Source of the DNA: Rhabdornis inornatus
Taxonomy: Eukaryota; Chordata; Aves; Passeriformes; Rhabdornithidae
Length of the DNA: 64,000 nucleotides
Reading direction: 5' to 3'
Assembly (NCBI GenBank): GCA_013397075.1
Contig: VWZS01008191.1
Location: 582,250 to 646,249 of the forward strand
Shown here: one piece after another, positions 9,763 to 20,640 of the stretch
How positions within the stretch are numbered: the first letter of the stretch is position 1
Layout of the letters: each line of letters opens with the position of its first letter
Position numbers and translations under genes: made by a program
Notes under the pieces: model-generated
What the model saw: the letters and a program-made list of their open reading frames with translations, nothing else
What the model was told of the DNA's origin: nothing
Databases searched by the model: none

Positions 9763-12464
9763 TAGTGTTGAAAGCTAAACGTCTGTTGAAACTATTTCTG
9801 CTTTGGGGACTTATTCAGGGCTTTCTTTAGCTGATTCAAAAGTACTCCAGAGCACATAATTAGGATTATGTGTTAGAGCAGCCATTTGGACCCAGAGCCA
9901 AACATGACAGTAAGAATAAGCAGGATGAGTTTCACTGCAAGAGAGTCTCAGTGCCACCCACCACGTTTGATTTCCAGGGAAATTAATCTCAGTGAAGATC
10001 TTTTGGGGTGATCAAGATAACAAACCTCAGCACCTGTGCCTTTCATGCTGTTCAAGGCTTGCTTTATTCCTGGACAGCAAAAGAGTCCTGCAATAAAAAA
10101 CAGTATTTACATGTGTTTCTTCAGCTGTGGCCCCAAAAGCAAACACACTCCCTGTCAAGAGCCAGCCTGTAAAGAGTGAAGTGTTATCACAGTGCACCCC
10201 AGTTTGCATCTTCAGATAATCTGACTTTACTGGAGCTGTCGAGCCTTCTGCACATAAAACAAGAGCAACTGCTCCCTTATACAACCCCTTTGTTGGGCTT
10301 TCTGGGTGGGATTTGTTTGCTTAAACTCAGGCAAAAGACAATGTTGTTTGAGATTCTCCCTGGCAGCCCTGTGAGCGTGGCAAACACAGGGCAGGATCTG
10401 CCAGATCTGCAGCACATCTGTGCTTCACAGGGTGGGAAGATGAGGTTGGTGAAGATGTGGGTGCTGTGTCAAAAGTGTTCTTTCCAATTGTGGTTGTGGT
10501 TCTGGGTTGTGGAGCACCATGTTACAGGTGTGAATTTGTCTCCTCAGATTTTTATCAGTCATTGGGAGTTTAATCACTTCCAACCATAGAAAGATGGAGA
10601 TAATCTTGATGAAAGCATCTGAAAGAAGTCAGACAAACCCCCTTCAAAAGTACCTTATTTCTGTCCTTCAGCAGAAATAGAGCTCGGGGCTGACAAGTTC
10701 AGTTATGGAAGCCCAGACTGTAAATATCTGGGTGACAGACTTCACTGGGACTCAGGGTTTTGTTGTTTGTTTTGTTGTGATTAGGTCAGCAGAAAACACA
10801 CGTGGGACCCTTTCTCCTGGGCAATGCTCTGGTCTGGGAGAGCTCGGTCAGGGCAGGTGATGTCTCCCCAGATGTGTCCTGTGCTCTGGGTTTGGTCAGG
10901 TACCAGGTCACTCCAGGCATTAAAATCATGGAATGAGTGGAAATCTTGATGCTGGAATGCTCCCAGGAATTTGAGAGTTTCAGAGAAAACCTGAGAACCA
11001 GGGCCTTGAATTCAAAGCTGGTGCAGTTCTTCAGCTCATTCAGAGGTTGACACTTCTGTTTTCCCTCCAGTTTGGTTCGATTTTGGGTTATTTGTTCAAG
11101 CTGCAAAACCTTTTAAGTGCAATGGTTATACAAACAATAACAACCTGAGCTGAAATTATTTGCTTGGGCTGAATTCTGTTTTGAGTTGGAAACAGGAGCA
11201 GTGACCTGTCGGCTCCTGCAAAGAATGGTTATCAGTGTGAGACCCAATGCTACTTTGATTTTGGTACATAATTAAAATTGATAAACTAGCCTAAATGTTT
11301 AACTCTTTGTATGCCATTCATCTCCAAAGCTTACCAAGATTTCTCTCATCATCCACTGTTTAAAAAGTGGGGAAAATAAATCCAGATCGCTTTAAAAATC
11401 CATAATTTTCATTAGAAGGATTTAAAAAATTCCTTTTTTCCTAGTCAGGGTTCTATTAATAATCATATTATGGAGACAACCTGAAGAATATTTACAGAGG
11501 CTAAGCCATAAAACCTTGACATGCTCTGTACTCATGATCCCCTTTGACATCTCATATCAGTGATAACATTTGCATAGATATGTTATGGGGAACTTGAGGC
11601 AGCTTTTCAGGCACGTCCTCTGCGTGTGTTTTAATGAGTTGTATGTGACAAAATATTTTGAATATCCCCGAGTGACTTCCAGGTCTGTTGTTCAACATGG
11701 TCACAATTCGCAGGGCTCGATTTCTGGCTAAAAAATTATTCATGTAGCACATCTGGGAGCACCAGGAGTGTGCTGGCCAGGGAATCCTGCCAGGCTGGGC
11801 TCCAGCACTGTGGGAAAACTTCAAATCCTTTGGATCTGCACAGAAGGTGGTTTGAGGAAGGCACTGTCTGGAGTTGAGGGGAAGCTAAGCCATGGTGAAG
11901 GCACTGCCAGCATTCCAATGCTGGCTCTAATCAGCTCCCTGTTTATATCCCCAGGCGATTATTCACAGGGTGTCACATCAGGAGCTGCATCAGCAGACAA
12001 AAAAGATTGATTGCAGTAGAGGTACCAGGGAAACCTCACACCAGCAGCATGAGGAAGGAATCCAAAGCAGGGCCCATCCTCAGAAGAGGATGTATTTCAC
12101 ACACTGAGCTGAATCAGTTCCTGGAGGATGAGCCTGTTTGGATCTGAGCATGTGAGGTTGTGATCTTCCTTGGCTGCCAAACACCTCCAAGTTTTATCTG
12201 TCCCCATTAGTGCAGTGTTGTGTAGTGCCTCCAGAGATAATTCGGGAGGCTGTGAGTAGATCAGGCCTCTAGAATGCCATGAGAACCTGAGGGAAGCATG
12301 CACCTCCTGGCAATTAACTCATTAATAAATTATTGCCTCATTAACTTGGGCACATCACCACGATGTTGTGATCAGTTTTCTTCTTGTACCATATCTTGTC
12401 TGCCAATGTTTTAGACATCTCTGATTTGGTTTGAGGTGTATTTTTTAACATTTCAAACCAGCTG
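9763..12464. other. Non-coding DNA, no gene seen
   Basis: Ordinary AT-rich intergenic sequence. Only chance frames up to 137 codons, none with a recognisable protein. No repeat family identified. Confidence 0.5.
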
Positions 12465-12499
12465 TGATCACAGAATCCTGGAATGGTTTGGGATGGAGA
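12465..12499 (-). mobile_element. CR1 LINE 3' end, left part of a split copy
   Basis: 'TCACAGAATCCTGGAATGGT' and 'TTTGGGATGGAGA' are the antisense of the CR1 3' terminus. The match stops abruptly at 12499 and the expected continuation resumes at about 13071, so the CR1 was split by a later insertion. Confidence 0.7.
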
Positions 12500-13070
12500 A
12501 TATTGAGTTGTATTTTCTTTTTGCCAGAGTTGGGATTAAATGAGCGTGATGGTATTTCTTGTTTGGACTTCGATGTTATTAGTTCTTATCTATATTACAG
12601 TCTCACAAACTGTGAGTTCTACAGAACTTTAAGCTAATAAACTAAAAATGGAGCTCTATGTTTCTTTCTACAAGGCTTTCTAAGGGTAAACTGTTTAATT
12701 AAGAAATGCCACCTAAATTGTTTTGACTTTTAACCTGATAACCAACTACCCATAGACTGCAATACGGACTTTTTTATCTAATCACACAGTATCACCCAGA
12801 CCCATGAAGAAGAAGGTGAAGAAGAAGGACAAACCTTCACCCTAAAACCTCCATCTTGCTTTATATATGTTACTATATTCTAAAACTTTACGTTTTCCAC
12901 CATGTGATATTACACACTTCTATTCAAACTACACACCCATAGTTCCAGTTCTATCACTCAATTTTGGAAACTTTCTCCACAGCCTCAGGTCAAAAGCAAT
13001 CTTCTCCTAAAAGTCAGAGCCTATTAGCACAGAAAATGTAAAATTCTCAGCGACCAAAGTTCCAACAGGA
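12500..13070 (+). mobile_element. LTR-like insertion (probable solo LTR) inside a CR1
   Basis: About 565-570 bp of unrelated DNA interrupts one CR1 copy. Candidate LTR termini are TGAGTTG at 12504 and CCAACA ending at 13067. An AATAAA lies at 12635-12640 and there are no long ORFs. GGAGA occurs at 12495-12499 and again at 13071-13075, a possible 5-bp target duplication as in ERVL-type elements, although the TG/CA ends do not sit flush with it. Family assignment is inferred from general resemblance to bird LTRs. Confidence 0.5.
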
Positions 13071-13262
13071 GGAGATCTTAAAGACAATCCAGTTCCACCA
13101 CCTGCCATGGGCAGGGACACCTTCCACTATCCCAGATTGCTCCAAGCCCTGTCCAGCCTGGCCTTGGACACTTCCAGGGATCCAGGGGCAGCCACAGCTT
13201 CTCTGGGCACCCTGTGACAGGGCTCACCACCCTCACAGGGAAGAATTTCTTCCTAATTCCCA
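13068..13262 (-). mobile_element. CR1 LINE 3' end, right part of a split copy
   Basis: Antisense CR1: 'GATCTTAAAGACAATCCAGT', 'CTGCCATGGGCAGGGACACC', 'CCTGGCCTTGGACACTTCCA' and 'CCACCCTCACAGGGAAGAAT' appear in the order expected for a CR1 tail read backwards. Continues the piece at 12465-12499. 5'-truncated, no ORF. Confidence 0.9.
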
Positions 13263-16200
13263 GTGCTTGATGCAGTAGAGAAGAGGAGAGAATCTCCTCC
13301 ACCAAGCTGCTGGTCGCTCTTTTTTTGCTGCAGCCCAGAATTCAGTCTGTGAATACACATTTCTGAGCCACGTCCATCGACCTCACAATTAATTTTCTTC
13401 AGGGCTGTTCTCAAAACATTCTGATAAATGCCTTGTGGTTGTGGGGCCACCTTCAGATCCCCACTGCCATGGTGTGTTCTCTAGCAGTGAGCTGTCAGCC
13501 TGCAATACCTCTGGATGCTGATAGATCCAAAGCCACATGTCCTGTAACTGCGTGGAACCTCTTACTACACGGGTAACTGGAAATTTATGAGGCACCACTG
13601 ATCATGTTTAATTCACATCAATCCCCAGAGAAGCCATTGGAATCATAAGGGGGATGAATCTTGCTCAGACATAGTCCAGAAATGGAATGAATTTCAAAAA
13701 TACAGCCACTTTTTCATCAAAATGCCTATAAAATCAATCTTCCACTTCAGAATATAGCCCTAAGGCTTGAAGCTGACTGAAATTACTAAAATGCAAAAAG
13801 AATCTTTAATTACATGCTCATTTGAGAGGAGGAATATAAGACTGTGTCCCTGGATTCATTTTTCAGACTAATTTAGTAGTCTTTGTGTTAAACATTTTCC
13901 TCTGATGGTGGACTTGAAAAATACATCCAACATGGAAATTTGCCTTGTGAAGAGACTCCATTTCCATTATAGCTGCCTGAGTAAAATTGAAATAATATGT
14001 TACTATACTGAATGAAATAATGATTTATCTGGCCCTTTGAGCTGCCTGTGACAGTGACAAGCCTGTGACAGACCTTTCCAGACAGGAAAGGCTGATGGAA
14101 GATACACACTGGGCTGTTCCATGGAGAGGAGCAGCTCTTCGTGTCATGGACATGGTCTCAGGTCAGATTTTCAATGCCACAGGAAATTTTAGAACCATGT
14201 TTTATGATATCAGCATAAAATAGAATGGTCTGGTTTGGTTGTCAACAGGAGTCCTGAAGCTGTCAGCTCTGGGATAATTTAATCACATGGGTGCTTTCTT
14301 CCTAGTCCTCATTTTTTGGTTGTTTTATCTCTGGAGAAGAGAATATAAATCCTTCCGCCCCCCCACCCCCCAAACCTTTCAGCATTTTTAAACCATAATA
14401 TTTAACTCTGCATGTGCTTTTGAAATCTTGGCTGGCTCCAGTTTTTTGCAAGAATTGGTTACCTTGGCTGTGTGGGAAAGGAGTCCCTGGAATCAGCCCA
14501 TATTTCAGTGATTTTCACAGGTTTAAGGGCCAGATGGGATCATTAACTCACTCACCTTGATCTTTTACACAGTGTGTGGGATGGGATTCACCTCACAGTT
14601 ATTTAAGGAATGAAGTTAGAGACAGAATACCTGTGCCAAAATGAGCTGTCTTCCCTCTGCTCCTTTTGCAGTCAGTGGAGAAGAATAATTTCTTTCACAG
14701 GGTAATTCATTGTTCCCTGTGATAGATTTGGGTATAGGATGTATAAAGTACTGGGGCTGTGGCTTTCTCACGGCGAGTTCAGCATCCAGTCTTTGGCTGA
14801 CAAATGTCAGCAGTTTGTGCCTGAAAGCGTCAAGAAATGGAGAATCCACTTCTTTTCTTTCTTGTGCTACCAATTTATTACCCTTGGTGTCAGACACCAA
14901 ACTCCAAAGGTGTGACTGGCTGGATTGATATTGGTTATAGGGGAATCTTGTGCTCAGGGAGAGATACAGAGCTTGCACTATGATGAATCCATCTCCATTC
15001 CCTGTCATTGGCTGCCTCATATCCCAAAAGACTGAGTAAAGAGCAAAATCTCCAGAATGAGGTGATAGCAATGTCTGCTGACAGGGAAAGGTTTCTGCAA
15101 GGGGCAGAGGGAGGGAGGAGATGGATGTGGAGGGATGTGACAGATGAAGAGAAAATGAGTGTTGGGAAAAGGTTTGCTCACAGAAATCAGGCTGTGGTGA
15201 GCTGACCTCAGCTAGACACCAGGTTCCCACCAAAGCCACTCCATCATTCCCCTCCCCAGCTGGACAGGAGAGAGAAAATACAAGGAAAGGCTTTTGGGTC
15301 AATGTAAGGACAGGGAGAGATCTCTCAGTAGCTGCTGTCACAGGCAAAGCAGGCTTGACTTAGGAAAAAAGAATAATTTAATGTATTACTAATAAAATCA
15401 GAGCAGCATAATGAGAAATGAAAACCAAATTGTAAAACACCTTCCTCCTACCCCTCCCTTCTTCCCAGGCTCAACCTCATTCCTGAATTCTCTGGAGCTG
15501 GCTGGAATTGCCTCCCTCAGACATGGGGAAGCTTCTCTCAGCAGCCACCCCAATGTCCCCTGTTACCAAAACCTGACCTCCCAAACCCAATACACAGAAA
15601 CACTCTGGTACTAAAACAAGAAGACTGATAAAAGTGAATGATGACTAATTTCAAATCAGTAAAATCAAGCTTGTTTAATTACAGACCCAATAAATAACCT
15701 GAATAATTAATTCTGATGAGATAAATTCAAAGCCCAATGTATATTTTGGAGGGATAGTGGTTATCTGAGGTGGCATTTGGGGATGGCCATGTTCCACTGA
15801 AAAATCAGTGGATAATTGTTGGATCCCAGAAACCTGGGATTTTTGAGAATAGGAGACATCTGCAGCAGTGTCAAACAGAAAAAAAACCTCCTGCTTCAGA
15901 GTAAAACTGATGATAATGACAGGGTACAGACCAATGAAAAGGTAGAAGGGTCTGTACTTTCTCTGGCAGCTTCTCCTGAAAAATGCAGAATTGGTCAGTG
16001 CTTGAGACAGACTTGCTGTGAAATTGATATTCCTCTCTGCCACATTACAGTGCCAATGAAGATATTTTTATGACACTTTTTTGGACTAGAAAATAATTAC
16101 ATGAACAGGGAATAGCCAGGGAAAAGGTAAAAATTATACTTGCATGTCCTGATATGCATTAATTCAGACACCATGTCTAAACCTCTTCATTGACTGCACT

Positions 16201-16281
16201 GTTAAATGGAAATAGAAACCCTAAACTCTGAGTCATGGGCTTTTCTCTCTTGATCAAAAAATCTGTGGGATTTGTAAGTCA

Positions 16282-16319
16282 GATGTTGAGTACCTACAAG
16301 GATGTTGAGTACCTACAAG
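16282..16319. repeat. Perfect 19-bp tandem duplication
   Basis: GATGTTGAGTACCTACAAG occurs twice head to tail with no mismatch. Perfect identity suggests a recent slippage duplication. Confidence 0.95.
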
Positions 16320-16776
16320 AGATGGTCTGGTTAGATCCTTTAAGGATTTGTCTGAAATAATCCAAGTAGATTGTAAAGGATCATGTTAAATCCTGGTCCC
16401 TTGCCCTAATCACTGGCCCAAGCTGATTTTTTGGATATGGAATGAGATATAACCAACATTCACGAGGGTCAGGGTGGCCTGCAGATAAATCAGGCTGGTA
16501 TCCTTCCCCTCTCCAGCACTGCTGGGGTCACTCCTTACACCCTGTAGAGATTCCTGCTCTCCCCACCCCTACTAGCCCAAGAGGGATGTGAAGAAAATAA
16601 AAATGATTGGGAAAAGAGCTACCAAAATTATCAGGGGCACAGCACAGCACCCTGGCCCTGCTCAGCAGGGCAGCTGCCAGCCAGGAAATTCCCAGTTTGT
16701 ACTGATCCGTGGGATTTTCCCACATCCACCTGCACAGCTTTGTACTTTGTCATAGGGACACACCCTCAGGGAATGT

Positions 16777-16797
16777 AAAAAAAAAAAAAAAAAAAAA
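16777..16797 (+). repeat. Poly(A) run, 21 bases
   Basis: An uninterrupted A-run. No AATAAA within the preceding 40 bases and no recognisable retrocopy upstream, so it is not called a processed pseudogene tail. Confidence 0.8.
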
Positions 16798-18474
16798 GAA
16801 AGCAGGAGGTTGGGGTTATATTCCAAATCAGCTCGTGGTGGTTGTGTGGTTATGCTGAGTGATGTGAGTCATCTCCAGCACCCTGGGAGCATGGAATGAT
16901 GAGCTCTGCCCAGGTTAAAGGAATGTTTCTCAGGCCTGGGCTTGGCTGGCACGGAGAAGGAATAGATCAAATCACATTTTGAGGTTCCTTCCAGGCTTGT
17001 TTGTGTGATGCTGCACTCTGAGCACTTGTCTTGGCACTTTTGATTTAGCCTGGGTGTAGAGCAGCGATGCTCCCACTGTCACAGCATGCACTATTGATTT
17101 ATCACGCTAAAGTGAGTACAACTGAAACATGAAGATTCATTAAGAGAGACCATTTATGCCTCTGGACTCGATATGTTTTCCAAATGATGCTCTACAACCT
17201 CATTAGTGTCTTGTTCTCATTCATGGATTCACCTGTCGAGCGACAAGAAAAGAAACAACAAGAGCAGAAAATTGATCCTCGGCACTGATGTCTGATTCCT
17301 TGGGAATTCAGCATTTGCCTCATTATTCTGGGATGCCAGCTGGATTCAATAAGTGTAGTGAAGCTCTAAAGTAGAAGTACTGATGCCTCAAACACTGAGG
17401 ATAGAGGTTAAAAGGTACAGGATTTCTTCAGTCCCTTCCTTAAAAGTACAGCTGCTGTCTTTGTGTCATTCCTCATATACTCTGACTCAGATAAAAAAGA
17501 ACAAATTCTGATTATTTGTAACAGTGTTTTGGTCTCTTATGATCTCTTGAATAACTCCCCATGAATTTTCCAAAAGGTAGTCACAAAGTGATTTTTTATT
17601 CCTTTTTCTTCAGGACACATGAGTAATCCTCTCTGATGTTGTCTGCCTTAGATCTCTTTTGGCACTGAAAACTACAAAAAGGTAAATTAAATGTATCCAT
17701 TTAGATGCTTTAATTGGCAGCCAACGTCAATGAGGAACTTTGGACTGGATTTACCCAAAGGGAATTGCTAAAAGATTTATGGAGAGAAGTGAGATTTTTA
17801 TTGAAATGCCTCTTTTTACTATTTTTCCTGGACAGTGTTTGTATGAAGTTGATCATTCCCATGTCCACAGCTGAATCTCTCTATTCCCTGCTTCATGATC
17901 TCCCTGGAATATGCTCTAGGCACACTCTCTCCAAGACTGAGGTTTTAATAGTTTTGGAAAAATGTTCAGGTAGGATTAAAGGTGTTGGGAGCACAAAGGT
18001 CTGTGAGGGTTCTGCTCCCAAACCATCAGGAACTGACTCCCCTGCAGGGTTGGGGTGCAAGAATTCCCTGGATGTGAGCTGGAATTCTCATGGGAGGGTT
18101 GGTGCAGAACAGTGACAGTGGTGAAGATAGATTTGGAACATGAGGACGAGATTCACTCATAGCTCCAGACACCAGTGTCTGACTTGGCCTCCCTTGGGAC
18201 ACGTTAGGCTGTGGCTGGATTAATCCTGGAATATTCCAGCTGAGTCACACTCGGGTAATGTCACCTCTCATCTGGCAGGAGGGATTTATCCCAGTGCCGT
18301 TTTTGGGGCTGGGAGATGCAGTTAAACTATTTAGGATTGAGGGGTTTCCTTTGGGGCTTTCAGCAGTGTTTGGAAGGTGGGCAGTGCAGGGCTGTGTCTG
18401 CAGAGAGGTACTGGGGTACAGAACTGAGAGCTGCAGGACAGATCCAGGATGAAATCGATGCAACAGTTGCAGGG

Positions 18475-18480
18475 TAGATG
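18475..18480. repeat. 5' target site duplication of the solo LTR (TAGATG)
   Basis: TAGATG immediately precedes the TG of the LTR and recurs directly after its terminal CA at 19165-19170. Confidence 0.8.
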
Positions 18481-19164
18481 TGTTGCAGTTTATGTTTAAT
18501 TTGGTTGTTATTCAGTTGTATGTTCCCTTATTATAATGGTTTTTCCCTCAATTGTATCCCTGTGTTGTTATAAAATGGTTTCTCCCTTTCCCACCTTTAC
18601 CCTTGCCCATCACCCTAAGCCCCACCTACCCATCGAGAATCTTCCCTGTCCTTCACCCTAAACCCTGCCCTTACAGTTGTCAATCCCTCCTGGCCCCGCC
18701 CATTCTTCCAGAACATTCTGTGTCAATCATCCCCTCCTCGGTTTACTATTCGTTATTTTGTATGAATCCCCGCCTAAGTTACTCCCTATTGGTTATGTGA
18801 GACTGTAATCCCGCCTTATGTTACACCCCTTGTTGCCTCTCATTGGCTGAAGCTTTGTGCCCTCCCATGGGGGAGGTTCCGTATTTAAGTTGCTGTAAGC
18901 CTGTTCTCGTGTGTTTTCTGGGTTCTTTCCCTCGTTGTCCAGTTGTTTCCCATCACCCTCCCAATAAACCTTGTTCCAGAACCTAGAAAGGTCTCCTCCT
19001 CGATCCTTTCCTTCCCCTCGGATACGGAGACGGCCGTGGTAAGGGTGGAGAGCCGTAGCTGTACTCCTGCTTCACGGAAGTTGGGAGACAGCCCACTGTT
19101 GACACCGGCAGCCAGTGGAGCTAGCTAGGCTTGCCACGTGTGAGTGGTCAAGGCTGCCGTGTCA
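18481..19164 (+). mobile_element. Solo LTR of an endogenous retrovirus
   Basis: A 684-bp block begins TGTTGCAG and ends CCGTGTCA, flanked on both sides by TAGATG. Within it, in LTR order on plus, are inverted CCAAT boxes (ATTGG at 18788 and 18842), a GC-rich box near 18694, a TATA-like TATTTAAG at 18882-18889, and the polyadenylation signal AATAAA at 18963-18968 about 75 bp downstream. About 195 bp of U5-like sequence follows. U3 contains loosely repeated CACCCTAA segments. No gag/pol/env or primer-binding site follows, so this is the product of LTR-LTR recombination. A 6-bp target duplication is usual for alpha- and beta-like (class II) retroviruses. It is more CpG-rich than its surroundings, hinting at moderate age. 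Confidence 0.85.
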
Positions 19165-19170
19165 TAGATG
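19165..19170. repeat. 3' target site duplication of the solo LTR (TAGATG)
   Basis: Perfect copy of 18475-18480 directly after the LTR's final CA. Confidence 0.8.
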
Positions 19171-19364
19171 CAATAATTGCAGGATGTCACCTTGGAGGGT
19201 CCCTGTGGTTTTCCCGGTGAGGAAGGAACCAGCAGCAGCGCTTCCATCTGTCCTGTCCACTCCAGACCCAGGGCCAGCTCTGTCCCTGATGCCCTGGTGG
19301 CACTTATGGACGGCACAGAAGGCTCTGTGGGCACATGCCCAAGGTTTTCAGTAGGAAAGCTGAA

Positions 19365-19482
19365 GATCAGCTCCTGACCTTCACCCTGAAGTGATTTACG
19401 AGGGCTCAACTCCCGAACTTCACCCTGCGGTGATTTGTGAGAGCTCAGCTCCTGAACTTCACCCTGGAGTGATTTATAGAGC
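19365..19482. repeat. Minisatellite, 3 units of about 39 bp
   Basis: Three tandem copies of a unit containing 'CTTCACCCTG', 'GTGATTT' and 'GCTCAGCTCC'. Copies differ at several bases and the first carries one extra T. It lies 200 bp past the solo LTR. The unit length is a multiple of three, which makes a 13-residue repeat in a minus-strand chance frame. Confidence 0.85.
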
Positions 19483-20412
19483 ATACACACTCATTTCCCC
19501 CACTCTGCAGGGAGGATAATCCGGGAGGAGTGACAGAGCTGGGACTCTGGCTTGCAGCTGCCTGAGCCTCAGGGTAGAGCTTGGCTGAACTCCGCTTTTC
19601 CCAACTGCAGGATGGTGCTGATAATCCTCTCAACTGCTGAGAATTTTGTGCTCTCCTCCAGAGGAATGCACAAGCTGGGAGCCTTTGGTGCTGATGGCCC
19701 AGTGAGTGTTTTGCAGACACATTTTTGTCAGTCAGAGATGCTGTTTGAAGCCTGTGCCAGCTGCCCTCTTGGGAAGAAGGAGGACAATGCACATCAGTGC
19801 TATCTTTAGAGAGAAAAGACTCCAAAAAGGGTGGAAGGAGCCCCTACCAGCAGAAGAAATTCACAATCTCAATTAGTTGAAAGAGAAAACAATGTGCTTA
19901 ACAACTATTTGAAGAAATAGAGATAATGCAGAAACAAACAGAACCAGGATACCTAGCAGGGAGTCACTTGTTTTTTTTTTATACCCAGGGTGTTCATACC
20001 TGGAATGGGAATTGAACCGCCTCCAAAAAACCCCGGCAATGTAATTGCATGGACACAACATCAGTGGGCTTTACTAAATGAGCTGGTCATGGAAAGGGCT
20101 GCCCTGGAGAAAGAGGCTCAGGGCTGAACTGAAGACATTTAGCAGATGGGCAGGGTTGTTCTAATCCTTATCCCAAACAGGAAATATTTCATTCTGCTCT
20201 AACCAAACCAGAGGCCCAAGTAGAGTGGCCAGCCCAGAGGTGTAAAAGGAAGGAATATTATGTTAATGGAAGAGAGAAGAAGTGAGAAAAGCTTGAGAAC
20301 TGCTGGGTTAGAAGTTCTGTATGGCAGGAGAATAATTTTTTTATTTGCTGAGAAAACTAAATCACCTGAGGTTCACCCAGGTAGATCATTCATCCAGACA
20401 GCAAACCATAGG
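19483..20412. other. Non-coding DNA, no gene seen
   Basis: No recognisable repeat or exon. Only short chance frames. Confidence 0.5.
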
Positions 20413-20640
20413 GTAGAATCCTACCATGGTTTGGGTTGAAAGGGGTCTATTTCCACCCCCCTGCCATGGGCAGGGACACCTTCCAGTAGACCAAATTGTC
20501 CCAAGCCCCAATGTCCATCCTGGCCTTGGAGACTTCCAGGGATCCAGGGGCAGCCACAGCTTCTCTGGGCACCCTGTGCTGGGACCTCCCCATCCTCCCA
20601 GGGAACAATTCCTTCCCAATATCTCATCTAACCCTGCATC
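20413..20640 (-). mobile_element. CR1 LINE 3' fragment
   Basis: Antisense CR1 tail: 'CCATGGTTTGGGTTGAAAGG', 'CTGCCATGGGCAGGGACACC', 'CAGCCACAGCTTCTCTGGGC' and 'CAATTCCTTCCCAATATCTC' in order. Truncated at its 5' side (right end). Confidence 0.95.

Larger units (their letters stand above)
13263..18474. other. Non-coding DNA, no gene seen
   Basis: Includes a C-rich run near 14357-14370, a 7-bp inverted repeat (ATCCCAG/CTGGGAT) at 15823-15840 and an unidentified stretch at 17040-17280 that keeps CpGs in an AT-rich setting. The 243-codon minus-strand frame at 14616-15347 shows no recognisable domain. Confidence 0.45.

Noticed and set aside
14616..15347. 243-codon minus-strand open frame, the longest in the window
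   Set aside because: No domain or familiar motif, low-complexity Ser/Leu stretches, and no supporting promoter or splice sites. Treated as chance.
16777..16797. Poly(A) run as a processed-pseudogene tail (also 26490-26508 and 50942-50957)
   Set aside because: No upstream polyadenylation signal at the right distance and no recognisable retrocopied coding sequence.
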